64,000 nt of DNA from Taibaiella koreensis (GCF_003545715.1 NZ_QVNU01000001.1:1116001-1180000); one strand, 5' to 3'; positions 16,282-25,171 are shown, counted from the first letter of the stretch. Notes: a model not told the origin generated them from the sequence alone. Translations and numbers: made by a program.

Positions 16282-16545
16282 ATGAAAGCGTCTCAAAGCA
16301 TAATCAGCAGGATACTGACGCTAAGCGCGGCCTTGCTACTGCAGGCTTGCAATGCCTCCGATTCGGTAAGCCATTACGAAAGTAACGATAGCGCCAGCGG
16401 TCCCAGGATCGACAAAGAGCAACAGCAGGCGCCACCCTTGCCTGATACTTTCCAAGCGCCTGCCGATACGGCCAGGGATAGCATCAGCCGCAGGAGTATT
16501 GCGCCACCCGGCACTACGGACACTTCCAAGCTGAATATGCAATAG
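16282..16545 (+). CDS. Small lipoprotein, Pro/Asp/Ser-rich
   Basis: 87 residues. The signal peptide ends in a lipobox LLLQAC (Cys23). The mature ~64 residues are disordered-looking, rich in Asp, Ser, Pro and Gln (QQQAPPLPDTFQAPADTARD). It starts 45 nt after the MscS stop. No family recognised. Confidence 0.6.
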   Translation: MKASQSIISRILTLSAALLLQACNASDSVSHYESNDSASGPRIDKEQQQAPPLPDTFQAPADTARDSISRRSIAPPGTTDTSKLNMQ

Positions 16546-16577
16546 CCAATTTAAAAACCATAAAATCAAAACCGATC

Positions 16578-16760
16578 ATGGACAAGGATAAAAAAATACC
16601 GGAGGAAATAGAGCATAAGGAAGACGAGACCCGGCGCTACAATAAAGAATACCCGGAGAATGGCGACAATAACAGCGCTGGTAAAGAAGAAAGTGGATCG
16701 CTGCCGAATCGTCCTGCGGAGAACGCCGAACAAAAAGCCCCTGAGGAGGATAAAGAATGA
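16578..16760 (+). CDS. Small hydrophilic protein
   Basis: 60 residues, highly charged and Glu/Asn/Lys-rich with no hydrophobic core, so probably intrinsically disordered. It lies 32 nt after the lipoprotein gene on the same strand, preceded by an A-rich leader (AAAATCAAAACCG). It may belong to the stress-type set here (MscS, DUF6496, Ku/LigD), but this is inference from position only. Confidence 0.45.
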   Translation: MDKDKKIPEEIEHKEDETRRYNKEYPENGDNNSAGKEESGSLPNRPAENAEQKAPEEDKE

Positions 16761-16809
16761 TCTTATATAGCATTAACCCATTCTATTAACCTACTCAATC
16801 CCGCTATTT

Positions 16810-17226
16810 ATGGAATTGCTACGAAAAGAAGCCGGCGTGATCGAGCTAACGATACAGGGCAACTGCTCGGGACAACGTACTGCTATGGAAACGGATTATA
16901 ACTACGAACTGATCGTTGACCCCTTGCTGAATAAACCTGCTTTCGTGCTCAACGCTGAAGCAAGAATCCTGTTTGCACAGGAAGATCATATCCTCTTCAA
17001 AAGCTTTGTGATCTATATTTTTGACCAGGAGCAGGAGGGCGACGCTCTTCATGGTAAAGACCTGAAGGCAATTGCGCTGGATGGCCGGGAACGCATGACC
17101 GAACTGCTACGCGACGGGCTTGGTCCTATGCAAATGAACAGACAATTTATTCTCCCGGAGCCAGATGAAGCAACAGAGCGGGATACGCTCGACACCCTGG
17201 TCGCTGCCGGTATGCGGCTCAATTAA
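16810..17226 (+). CDS. Hypothetical protein
   Basis: 138 residues, soluble and acidic, with a plausible alpha/beta pattern and no signal peptide. No recognised motif. Its last 4 nt overlap the convergent KTSC gene. It is the last gene of the plus-strand run starting with MscS. Confidence 0.55.
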   Translation: MELLRKEAGVIELTIQGNCSGQRTAMETDYNYELIVDPLLNKPAFVLNAEARILFAQEDHILFKSFVIYIFDQEQEGDALHGKDLKAIALDGRERMTELLRDGLGPMQMNRQFILPEPDEATERDTLDTLVAAGMRLN

Positions 17227-17426
17227 TCTTCATCCAGTTTTTCAAATGCGTAATGGTCCTTGATATGCCTGTTCAGGAATTTTCCTTTGGATTTAGCCCT
17301 GGTCATGCGCCCATAGAGTTCAGCGGGCACATCGTAATAGGCATATACCGCACCGGACAGGAACTTTATGGTCAGTACCTGTTTCGCTTCGTTGTAAGCG
17401 ATATGTGCGATTACGGTTGAGGGCAT
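17223..17426 (-). CDS. KTSC-domain protein
   Basis: 67 residues consisting of one KTSC domain: VIAHIAYNEAKQVLTIKFLSGAVYAYYDVP, then SKGKFLNRHIKDHYAF. This small domain also occurs as an appendage in some lysyl-tRNA synthetases and proteases and is thought to bind nucleic acid, which is not proven. It lies 15 nt after LigD on the same strand and so is probably in the Ku-LigD transcript. Confidence 0.75.
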   Translation of the reverse strand: MPSTVIAHIAYNEAKQVLTIKFLSGAVYAYYDVPAELYGRMTRAKSKGKFLNRHIKDHYAFEKLDED

Positions 17427-17441
17427 AGCGCTGTAGCTTCT

Positions 17442-20204
17442 TTATTCCGGCAGATCTATCTTCTTAAGGTTGATGCCTTTTCCCAATACAGGCTTAAACA
17501 GGTCTCCCCTTTCTTTGATCAGGCGGGGTACGTTTTTGAGTGTAAAGTCTTTCATTTTAAGCCCCTTCTTTACTTCATGCCATGCCAGTGGCATGGACAC
17601 GGTTGCGCCCGGTTTGGGGCGCAGGGAATAGGGCGCTGCTAATGTCGCTTGTGGCCGGTTTTGCAGGTAGTCGATATAGATCTTGCCTTTACGGTTGCGG
17701 GTCATGCGCTCGATGCTGGTAAAGGTTTTGAGTTGTAGCTGTACTTGTGTTGCGATAAATCTGGCCAGCAGCTGGCTCTGGTCGTAGGAATATTGAGCGC
17801 CTAACGGGATATAGATATGTATTCCGGTAGAGCCGGAAGTTTTACAATAGCCTTCGATCTTTAGCTGCTCCAGCACGCCATGGATCGCTTGCGCTACTTC
17901 GATCACCTGATCAAAAGTGTTGCTTTTATCGGGATCGATATCCAGTGCGCACCAGTCGGGCTGTTCCGGGCTTTCGATACAGCTGTTCCAGGGGTTCATT
18001 TCTATAGTACCAAGGTTGGCCATATAGAGTAAGCCGGTCTCGTCGCCGCCTACCAGGTATTCTTTATCCCGGTCTTCATCTGCGGTGCGATAGGGAAAAG
18101 TGCGCGCCCAGCCGGGAATGCTCTTGCTGACATCTTTCTGGTAAAAGCTTTTGCCCTTAATGCCGTTAGGGAACCGGTTAAGCGATAAGGGTCTGTTCTT
18201 AAGGTAGGGCAGGATATAAGGCGCCATCTGGTAATAGTAATTGAGCATATCCCGCTTACTGAGCTTGTCATCAGGCCAGTACAGCTTGCTCAGGTGCGTC
18301 AGCTTGAGCTCATTGCCTTCTATGCTGCGTACCTGGTTTTCCTCCGAAGGGTTCAGCAAGGTCTTACGTTGCCCTTTCGCCGGCGCTTTGACAATTGACT
18401 TACTTTGCCCGCGTTTGGCGGCGCTCTTTTTAACCACTTTGCGGGTATTGGCTTCTTTTTCCATAACGACTTCTTTTGCCTGCTTATCGTTGCGCATGGC
18501 GATAAAGGAGGGATGACGGAATACCCCGTCTTCGGTGATCTCGGTAAAATTGATCTCGCAAACCAACCGGGGCTCAAGCCAGGTAACGGTGGCATGCGGC
18601 GGATCGGGCCGGAACCGGGAAGGCTTGTTATAATCGGGTAGATGATCAAACGGGCTTTCCTTCAGGACCAAGGGCTTGAACTGGCGCATCATTTCGCGTT
18701 GCAGCTTATCGTTGAATCCTGTGCCTACTTTGCCGGCATAATGCAACTGGTCGCCATCGAATATGCCCAGCAGCAGCGCACTGAACAACTTGGGTGTATC
18801 GTCGTTCCGGGTATAGCCCGCAATAATCACTTCCTGGCGGCGCTGTGCCTTGATCTTAAGCCAGTCGCGGCTACGCTCACCGGGAAGATAAAGACTGTCG
18901 GAGCGTTTGGCTATGATGCCTTCCAATCCCAGCGCACCTGCCGAGCGGAAAAAATCGATACCCCTGCCCTTGACGGTAATACCCATCTGGATAATCCCCT
19001 CTTCAGGCATCAGTGTCTGCAGGATCACTTTGCGGTCATCGAGGGGAAGGCCGGTGAGCAGGCGGCCATCCAGCCACAGCAGATCGAAAACGTAATACAG
19101 CAGCGTACCATCGGCCTCGCTACGCCAGTTCTGCAGGGCGCCAAAGTCAGACAGGCCGTTATCCTTTACGACCACGATCTCGCCATCGACTACGGCATGT
19201 ATACCCCAGCTCCGGATGGCTTCGTATACCGGGTAAAATTTTTCGTCAAAAGATTTATTGTTGCGGGACCGGAGCGCGGTCGTTTTTTTATTCATGAGCG
19301 CCAAGGCGCGGTAGCCATCCCATTTTACTTCAAATTCCCATTGCTCATTGTCGAAGGGTTCGTCAACCAGGGTGGCCAGCATAGGCTGCAGGTTTTTGGG
19401 AAAGGAAGCCTTGGTGCCCTGGCCCCAAAGTGCGTTGACATCGGCCTTTGCAGCCGGGTCTACATCTGCTTCACTGACTTTGCCTTTCCTTTTCGCCGGC
19501 GCTTTTTTTGTTGCCGCCTTTTTTGTCGTTACCTTTTTTTCAGGCGCTTTTTTTGCTGCTGCTGCTTTTTTTGCCGGCTTCCGCCCGGCTGTGGCCTTCT
19601 TCGGTGAAGAAGTCCATATATTTTGGGAGGTCGCTTCTACTTTGGCCAATGTTTTGCCCGATTGAACCGATTTGTTTTTCAAAGTAACATCCTTTTCGCT
19701 GGCATAACGGTCGCGGTGCTTGATCAGCAACCAGGCATTGTCGCCCATACCTTTTGTCTTGACCAGGGCAAACTCCCCCTTCAGTTTTTTGCCTTGCATG
19801 CGGAACTTGAGCGATCCTGTTTTCAGCATGCGTAACAACAAGCGCTCGCCTTTGAGCCGGGAGCCGGGCTCCTCCAGGGGTTCGTATGTACCCTCGTCCC
19901 AAACGATCACAGTGCCGGCGCCATAATTGCCTTCCGGTATAATGCCTTCAAAATCTTTATAGCTGTAGGGGTGATCCTCCACCATCATGGCCAACCGCTT
20001 TACTTCAGGGTCCAGCGAAGGCCCTTTAGGCACCGCCCAACTTTTCAATACGCCTTCCATCTCGAGGCGAAAGTCGTAGTGCATGTGGGAGGCATCGTGC
20101 TGCTGTATCACAAAGTGTAGCGCGCTGCTGCTCTTATGTTTCTGGCCTTTGGGTTCCGATGTCTTTTGAAAAGAACGTTTCTGGTTATAAGCGCGTAAGG
20201 TCAT
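17442..20204 (-). CDS. ligD: Multifunctional DNA ligase D for non-homologous end joining
   Basis: 920 residues in the order phosphoesterase-ligase-polymerase. The 3'-phosphoesterase domain (~28-175) has the His/Asp cluster QQHDASHMHYDFRLE. The ATP-dependent ligase domain (~265-575) has nucleotidyl Lys294 in FEVKWDGYR and motif EGIIAKR near 429-434. The primase-like polymerase domain (~630-915) has catalytic Asp755/Asp757 in ALDIDPD. A Lys/Ala-rich linker (~200-245) joins the first two and a second basic linker (~585-615) precedes the polymerase. LigD processes, fills and seals double-strand breaks held by Ku, encoded 36 nt upstream on the same strand. All three catalytic centres look intact. 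Confidence 0.95.
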   Translation of the reverse strand: MTLRAYNQKRSFQKTSEPKGQKHKSSSALHFVIQQHDASHMHYDFRLEMEGVLKSWAVPKGPSLDPEVKRLAMMVEDHPYSYKDFEGIIPEGNYGAGTVIVWDEGTYEPLEEPGSRLKGERLLLRMLKTGSLKFRMQGKKLKGEFALVKTKGMGDNAWLLIKHRDRYASEKDVTLKNKSVQSGKTLAKVEATSQNIWTSSPKKATAGRKPAKKAAAAKKAPEKKVTTKKAATKKAPAKRKGKVSEADVDPAAKADVNALWGQGTKASFPKNLQPMLATLVDEPFDNEQWEFEVKWDGYRALALMNKKTTALRSRNNKSFDEKFYPVYEAIRSWGIHAVVDGEIVVVKDNGLSDFGALQNWRSEADGTLLYYVFDLLWLDGRLLTGLPLDDRKVILQTLMPEEGIIQMGITVKGRGIDFFRSAGALGLEGIIAKRSDSLYLPGERSRDWLKIKAQRRQEVIIAGYTRNDDTPKLFSALLLGIFDGDQLHYAGKVGTGFNDKLQREMMRQFKPLVLKESPFDHLPDYNKPSRFRPDPPHATVTWLEPRLVCEINFTEITEDGVFRHPSFIAMRNDKQAKEVVMEKEANTRKVVKKSAAKRGQSKSIVKAPAKGQRKTLLNPSEENQVRSIEGNELKLTHLSKLYWPDDKLSKRDMLNYYYQMAPYILPYLKNRPLSLNRFPNGIKGKSFYQKDVSKSIPGWARTFPYRTADEDRDKEYLVGGDETGLLYMANLGTIEMNPWNSCIESPEQPDWCALDIDPDKSNTFDQVIEVAQAIHGVLEQLKIEGYCKTSGSTGIHIYIPLGAQYSYDQSQLLARFIATQVQLQLKTFTSIERMTRNRKGKIYIDYLQNRPQATLAAPYSLRPKPGATVSMPLAWHEVKKGLKMKDFTLKNVPRLIKERGDLFKPVLGKGINLKKIDLPE

Positions 20205-20240
20205 AGCATCGATTTAAAGAACGGATCCCGGAGCAGGTGT

Positions 20241-21086
20241 TTATGCGGTTTTTCTCCGGCGTTTGGTAACAGGCGCCTTTTTGCGGGGGGCAGCTTTCTT
20301 GGCTTTTGGTCCTGAGGGTCCTTCGCTTAGGCTGGCTTTCAGTTGCTCAAGCAGGCTCGATACCTCCTCTGGTACCTTCACCTTGGCTTTGACCGGCGTT
20401 GCTTTTTTGCCTTTTGCCTTATTCCGGATGAATTTCAGCAGCTGTGCGGTGTATTCGTTCTTATAGGCGCTGATGTCGAAGGGGCCTTTCATACTGTCGA
20501 TCAGCGCCGAGGCCATTTTCAGCTCTGCCGGATTCAGCTTCAGGGAGGCCGCCGGGAATTTGTAGTCATCCAATGGCCTGATCTCCTCTTCAAAGTGCAG
20601 CTTGCTGAGCACCAGGGCTCTTTCCAGTACTTTGATCACGCAGAGCTGCTCCTTATTCCGCATCACAAAGGTACCCATGCCTACCACGCCGGCTTTTTGC
20701 ATAGCGCTGCGCAGCAAGGCGTAAGGTTTGGCATCCTTTGCATCCGGCTCGAGATAATAAGTGGTGTTGTAATAGATGGGATCTATCTCCTCCTCCTGTA
20801 TAAAAGAAGTGATCTCGATGCGTTTGGTCTTTTCAGCTGAGGCCTGCTCAAAGTCTTTGTCTTCAAGGACCACGTAATTGCCGTCGACCTTATAGCCCTT
20901 TACAATATTGCTCCAGGCGACTTCTTTGCCCGTATTCTCGTTCACCCGCTTGTAGCGGATATGGCTTTTGTCTTTCTTGTCCAGCATATCTAGGTCAAGG
21001 GAAGACTCCGATATAGCGCTGAACAGCTTAACGGGTATATTGACCAGCCCAAAGGCAATGGTGCCGGTCCAGATTGGTCTTGCCAT
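20241..21086 (-). CDS. ku: Bacterial Ku DNA-end-binding protein
   Basis: 281 residues from the ATG at 21086, chosen because it begins MARPIWTGTIAFGLVNIPVKL, the canonical Ku start; nine extra codons at 21113 are not conserved. The Ku core spans ~1-250 (LVNIPVKLFSA, YKRVNENTGKEV, AYKNEYTAQLLKFI). Past residue ~255 there is a basic tail (AKKAAPRKKAPVTKRRRK), as in Ku proteins that bind DNA internally or recruit LigD. It forms a homodimeric ring on DNA ends. First gene of the Ku-LigD-KTSC unit. Confidence 0.95.
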   Translation of the reverse strand: MARPIWTGTIAFGLVNIPVKLFSAISESSLDLDMLDKKDKSHIRYKRVNENTGKEVAWSNIVKGYKVDGNYVVLEDKDFEQASAEKTKRIEITSFIQEEEIDPIYYNTTYYLEPDAKDAKPYALLRSAMQKAGVVGMGTFVMRNKEQLCVIKVLERALVLSKLHFEEEIRPLDDYKFPAASLKLNPAELKMASALIDSMKGPFDISAYKNEYTAQLLKFIRNKAKGKKATPVKAKVKVPEEVSSLLEQLKASLSEGPSGPKAKKAAPRKKAPVTKRRRKTA

Positions 21087-21175
21087 AACGCATCGGTTTG
21101 TCCATAAGAACAAATCAGGAACGATATGGTTGACGGTATGGTAAAACCCGGAAGTGCAGGGAAAATTAACGGGAC

Positions 21176-22411
21176 TTAGCCCGCGGTACGCAGGGCAGCG
21201 ATCTTTGTGGCGATCAGCCGTTGCTCCGGCGCCGAACGGGCCAGCGCCAGCGCCTGTTCCAGGTGGCCGATCGATCGCACTGCATCGGTATCCTTATACA
21301 GCTCACCCAGTAGCAGGTGATAGAGGTGATTGTCGTCCAGCTGTAGCTGCTCCGCTTCGGCAATGGCCGTTGCATTGCCCCGTGCACGCGCCAGCGCATA
21401 GGTGCGGTTGAGTGCCGCTACCGGGCTGTAGTGAATGCTGAGCAGGTGGTTGTACAGCTGCAATATCTGCTCCCATTTACCGCCCAGGTCCGTTTTGATC
21501 GTATGCCAGAAGGCAATGCCGGCTTCCAGGTGGTAGCGGGTAACGCTGGCGCCCGTTGCCGCCAGGTTAAGGTAATAATTGCCCTGGGCAATGAGCTCCT
21601 GGTTCCAGTTTTGCTCGTCCTGCTCCTCGTACAGTACGATCTCGCCCGATGCATCGACCCTGGACTCAAAACGGGAAGCATGAAAGCACATCAGGGAAAA
21701 CAGGGCATTAACCTCGGGCCGGTTGGTGAGTGGGTTGTCGAGCAGGAGCCGCACCAGCCGCATGGCTTCCCAGCAAAAATCCTTACGTAGCTGGGTGTTC
21801 TGCGATTGGGAAAAATAGCCTTCGTTAAACAACAGGTAGAGTGTAGTCAGTACGGTATCCATGCGTTGGCCTATGGCGGTAGGGCCGGGCAGGGCGATCT
21901 TTACCTCTTCTGTTCTCAGCTTCTCTTTGGCCCGGAACAGCCGCTTGTTGATGGTCTCTTTGCTGGAGAGAAAGGCATCGGCAATCTCCTCGATGCCGAA
22001 GCCGCAGAGAATACGCAAGGCCAGGCCTATCTGTGCTTCCTGGCCAATAGCAGGCTGGCATATGGCAAACATCATCTGCAATTGGCTGTCTTCAATATGC
22101 TGTTCGGAAAGGTCGATGGACATTTCTTCTGCCGCTCCCTCCGCTGCGAGCTGAGGGGCTATCTTTTGCCGGAACAAGTCGTTTCGCTTCAGATAATTGA
22201 TCGCTTTGTTCTTGGCGACAAAATAGAGCCAGGCTGCCGGATTCTCCGGTACGCCGCGGATGCCCCAGGTCTCCGCGGCCAGAAGGAACGTATCGCTCGT
22301 AAGGTCTTCGGCGACCTCGATATGAGCAATGCCAAACAACCGGCACAATACCGATACAATTTTACGATACTCGTTCCTGAAAAGATGGGGGATCAGTTCC
22401 TGCTGTTCCAT
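21176..22411 (-). CDS. ECF RNA polymerase sigma factor with C-terminal TPR-like extension (ECF42/DUF6596 type)
   Basis: 411 residues. Sigma region 2 lies at ~10-85 (EVAEDLTSDTFLLAAETWG, NPAAWLYFVAKNKAINYLKR) and region 4 at ~125-175 (ILCGFGIEEIADAFLSSKETINKRLFRAKEKL). The long remainder is DUF6596/TPR-like with ALNRTYALARARG. This is the ECF42 type, which usually sits next to a DGPF/YCII-domain gene; none is seen here. The C-terminal extension is thought to control activity in place of an anti-sigma factor. The gene is divergent from the methyltransferase across 112 nt. Confidence 0.85.
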   Translation of the reverse strand: MEQQELIPHLFRNEYRKIVSVLCRLFGIAHIEVAEDLTSDTFLLAAETWGIRGVPENPAAWLYFVAKNKAINYLKRNDLFRQKIAPQLAAEGAAEEMSIDLSEQHIEDSQLQMMFAICQPAIGQEAQIGLALRILCGFGIEEIADAFLSSKETINKRLFRAKEKLRTEEVKIALPGPTAIGQRMDTVLTTLYLLFNEGYFSQSQNTQLRKDFCWEAMRLVRLLLDNPLTNRPEVNALFSLMCFHASRFESRVDASGEIVLYEEQDEQNWNQELIAQGNYYLNLAATGASVTRYHLEAGIAFWHTIKTDLGGKWEQILQLYNHLLSIHYSPVAALNRTYALARARGNATAIAEAEQLQLDDNHLYHLLLGELYKDTDAVRSIGHLEQALALARSAPEQRLIATKIAALRTAG

Positions 22412-22523
22412 AGGGAGAAAACGCCGTCAGTCCGGGTTATATTGGTTTGCGGCCGCAAATTAACAATATCCTGCCTTCTTTCAGGAGATAAGATATTAAT
22501 ATTGCCGTACAATACCTTTTGAT

Positions 22524-23282
22524 ATGTCCGTAGATCCCACACAAAGATTCAGCAATCGTGTCGATAATTACGTGCGTTACCGGCCTTCCTATCCGGCTGA
22601 GCTGGTCATCCGGCTGCAAGAGGCCTATGGGCAGGGCAAAGACCTCCTGGTGGCCGACATCGGCGCGGGCACAGGTATTTCCAGTCTTTTGTTTCTGGAA
22701 GCCGGTTACAGGGTGGTGGCTGTAGAGCCCAACCAGGCCATGCGGGAACAGGCTGTAGCACTCCTGGCGGGTTATCCCGGCTTTTCGGCCGTTGGCAGTA
22801 CAGCAGAAGACACAGGGCTGGATACCGGCAGCGTCGATATGATCGTCTGCGCCCAGGCATTTCACTGGGTCGATGCCGAGAAGGCGCGGCCCGAATGGAA
22901 GAGGATACTGAAACCCGGCGGTCCGGTAGCGCTGATCTGGAATGAACGCCTGGTCGGAACGGATTTCGAAAAGGCTTACGAAGCACTTATCCGTAAGCAT
23001 GGCCGGCAGTATGTGAGCCTGAATCACCGCAATGTGGGTCCGGAGCAAATTGAAGCTTTTTTCCAACCGCAGCCTGTAAGGCGCGACACTTTTTCCAATC
23101 AGCAGGTCTTCGACTATGAAGGGCTCGAAGGACGGTTGTTGTCGTCTTCTTATATGCCGGCAGCCGGCGAAGAAGGCTATGAAGCCATGCTGGCCGATCT
23201 CAGGATCTTATTCGACGGTTATCAGGAAGATGGCTGTATTACGATCCATTATGAAACCAGGGTGTACTCCGGCGTGCTCTGA
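22524..23282 (+). CDS. Class I SAM-dependent methyltransferase
   Basis: 252 residues. SAM-binding motif I is VADIGAGTGISSLLF at ~43-57, with the following acidic residue in VVAVEPNQ, and motif FHWVDAEKA typical of the Methyltransf_11 group near residue 112. It begins RFSNRVDNYVRYRPSYP, usual for this subfamily of small-molecule or unassigned methyltransferases. The substrate is unknown. The stop codon is 2 nt from the convergent thymidylate kinase stop. Confidence 0.85.
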   Translation: MSVDPTQRFSNRVDNYVRYRPSYPAELVIRLQEAYGQGKDLLVADIGAGTGISSLLFLEAGYRVVAVEPNQAMREQAVALLAGYPGFSAVGSTAEDTGLDTGSVDMIVCAQAFHWVDAEKARPEWKRILKPGGPVALIWNERLVGTDFEKAYEALIRKHGRQYVSLNHRNVGPEQIEAFFQPQPVRRDTFSNQQVFDYEGLEGRLLSSSYMPAAGEEGYEAMLADLRILFDGYQEDGCITIHYETRVYSGVL

Positions 23283-23284
23283 TC

Positions 23285-23920
23285 CTATGTCAACGCGACG
23301 CCTGCCAAGTGGTTTACAGCGGCCAGAACATCTTCTGCTACTGCTTCGGCCGGCCGGTTGCCATCTGTGATGAAAATCTTTTCCCGGTCTTTTTCCTTCC
23401 CAAATGCTTCAAGGTATTTGTCCCTTACCTGCTTCAGATTGTCCAGGGTTTCGTATAGCTCTGTACTGTTCCTGCCTTTGCTGATCCGTTCCATACTGGC
23501 TTCGGGCGGCATATCGATGTAAATATTCAGGTCGGGGCGCAGCAGGTCGGCGCAGAGCGCATTGGCGGCGATCACCCAATCCATAGACATATGGGTGCCA
23601 TGGTAGGCGTAAGAAGAGAAGTAATAACGGTCGGTGATGACCGTATAGCCTTCTGCCAGCTTTTTGAGCAAGCCATTTTCCGGATGCAGCAAATGATCCA
23701 GGCGGTCGGCAACAAAAAGGGCGGCTATGGTCCTGTGGTCGGCCGGCTCCTTATGAGCAAAAATATCGCGGATCATTTTGCCGATCTTGCTGTCGGTAGG
23801 TTCGAAGGTGGTATACACCTTATGTCCCTGCTCCCGGAGCTTTCCGGCCAGTAATTGCACCTGCGTGCTTTTGCCGCTGCCGTCGATGCCTTCGAAGGCA
23901 ATAAATAGATTTTTCTGCAT
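23285..23920 (-). CDS. tmk: Thymidylate kinase
   Basis: 211 residues. P-loop GIDGSGKS at residues 11-18, DR(Y/H) motif ITDRYYFSSYAY near 95, and LID region ISKGRNSTELYE. It phosphorylates dTMP to dTDP in the cytoplasm using ATP. Length and motifs match the family. Genomes may carry more than one copy; this one looks fully active. Confidence 0.92.
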   Translation of the reverse strand: MQKNLFIAFEGIDGSGKSTQVQLLAGKLREQGHKVYTTFEPTDSKIGKMIRDIFAHKEPADHRTIAALFVADRLDHLLHPENGLLKKLAEGYTVITDRYYFSSYAYHGTHMSMDWVIAANALCADLLRPDLNIYIDMPPEASMERISKGRNSTELYETLDNLKQVRDKYLEAFGKEKDREKIFITDGNRPAEAVAEDVLAAVNHLAGVALT

Positions 23921-23990
23921 ATGCGCCCTAAAAGCTGCAAAGATTACTTTTTATCACTAAACCGGCAAGTTGTTGTGCCGGCAGATGTCG

Positions 23991-24323
23991 CTAATGGAGG
24001 CCTGGCGGCCTGCCATCGAGGAAACTTGCGAAGATACAGATGATGATGATTAAAGTTGATACAGCAAACGTGAGCACATTCAAGGCCGCCAAAAGCAGGC
24101 GCAAACCCCGTGCTACAGGAGCCGAACGATTGTTTTGCAGCAGCGTCTTCCGGCGAAAGGCGATCAGCAGGGCCACGATCCAGCCGGTGATAGCCAGGAA
24201 CAGGCTGGCCTGGCTCCAGCTGTTGGATAGCCGGGAGATGGTCTGGATAAAGCTATAGGGAATGACGAATACGAAAACCAGGAAAAGAATACTGTAGCAG
24301 GTATATTCTTGTTTGACATTCAT
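23991..24323 (-). CDS. Small membrane protein of unknown function
   Basis: 110 residues with three predicted membrane helices (~10-28, 40-57, 73-100) and a short basic loop RRKTLLQNNRSAPVARG between the second and third. No family recognised. It is divergent from the TetR-type gene, with the two starts 124 nt apart, so it is a possible target of that regulator; this is positional inference. Confidence 0.55.
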   Translation of the reverse strand: MNVKQEYTCYSILFLVFVFVIPYSFIQTISRLSNSWSQASLFLAITGWIVALLIAFRRKTLLQNNRSAPVARGLRLLLAALNVLTFAVSTLIIIICIFASFLDGRPPGLH

Positions 24324-24391
24324 AGGGCTGCGGAGATGCTCCGGAAAGATACGACAATCCGGAAATTGGGCGCATCGTTATTTTTTTAACG

Positions 24392-24436
24392 TTTGTGTAT
24401 TATTTTAACGATGTTAATTATATTTGCAGTCGTTAA
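24392..24436 (+). promoter_or_regulatory. Bacteroidota-type promoter with overlapping inverted repeat before the TetR gene
   Basis: TTTG at 24392-24395 and TATATTTG at 24419-24426, separated by 23 nt, fit the TTTG / TAnnTTTG consensus of Bacteroidota housekeeping promoters. TTAACGA (24405-24411) and TCGTTAA (24430-24436) form an inverted repeat bracketing the -7 box, a plausible autoregulatory operator. Confidence 0.55.
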
Positions 24437-24447
24437 TTTTGTTTGGT

Positions 24448-25119
24448 ATGAAAAATAAAGAAATACAGGAGCAGCGCATGAGAGGTTACTTTCTGGATGC
24501 AGCCCGGGAGTTGCTGAAGGCTGAAGGGCTCAGGAGCATTAGTGTGCGGAGTATTGCCGAAAGGGCCGGTTATTCCTATGCAACATTGTATAGCTATTTC
24601 AAGGATCTGAACGAGCTTATCTTTTTATGCGTGCAGGATTTTTACGAAGAGTGTAAAAGCCAGGTGCTGCAATCGGTGCAGCGGAAGGAAAAAGGGATCA
24701 GGCGGCTAAAGGCTTCGGTGCGGGCCTATGCCGACTTCTTTATCCAATATCCCGGTATCTTCGAATTGTTCTTTATCGAAAAGATCGGCAATGCAACCAA
24801 CAAAAAGCAAGTGCTGGCACTTATCCGGCATTCGCTCGATAATGTATGCGAAGAGGATTGGCATTATTGTATGAGCCAGGGATTGTTGCCTGCTGATAGT
24901 ATCGGGCTGATGAAAAGTCAGCTGCGGCACACGGTGCTGGGTTTGCTCCTGCTGTACCTGCATCGCGATGTGCCGGCTTCTTATGCCGATTTTGTAAGCC
25001 AGCTCAATATCGCGGTGAATGCTATCGTCGACGATACCTTTTCCGGAGCCGCTACAGCTACGAAACAGACCACTGTGAACAATGCGCTGATCTCGGTCAG
25101 GATCGGGAACAATAAATAA
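24448..25119 (+). CDS. TetR/AcrR-family transcriptional regulator
   Basis: 223 residues from the ATG at 24448; an upstream TTG at 24424 lies inside the -7 promoter box. The N-terminal TetR helix-turn-helix is at ~10-60 (AARELLKAEGLRSISVRSIA, GYSYATLYSYFKDLNELIF) and a helical ligand-binding domain (~75-200) follows. The ligand is unknown. The inverted repeat over its own promoter suggests autoregulation. Confidence 0.88.
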   Translation: MKNKEIQEQRMRGYFLDAARELLKAEGLRSISVRSIAERAGYSYATLYSYFKDLNELIFLCVQDFYEECKSQVLQSVQRKEKGIRRLKASVRAYADFFIQYPGIFELFFIEKIGNATNKKQVLALIRHSLDNVCEEDWHYCMSQGLLPADSIGLMKSQLRHTVLGLLLLYLHRDVPASYADFVSQLNIAVNAIVDDTFSGAATATKQTTVNNALISVRIGNNK

Positions 25120-25163
25120 TCTGTGATAAGAAAATATCGATGCCGGCGAAATCGCTACAAAAC

Positions 25164-25171
25164 TATCTTTG
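25164..25171 (+). promoter_or_regulatory. TAnnTTTG -7 box before the DUF2461 gene
   Basis: TATCTTTG matches the Bacteroidota -7 consensus exactly and lies 19 nt before the ATG at 25191. No clear TTTG -33 element is visible upstream, so strength is uncertain. Confidence 0.4.

Noticed and set aside
18642-19607. 321-residue plus-strand frame
   Set aside because: Lies wholly antisense to LigD, whose three catalytic domains are intact; its C-terminal Phe/Cys-rich string mirrors the Lys/Ala linker.
21806-22522. 238-residue plus-strand frame
   Set aside because: Antisense to the ECF sigma factor, with no recognisable domain.
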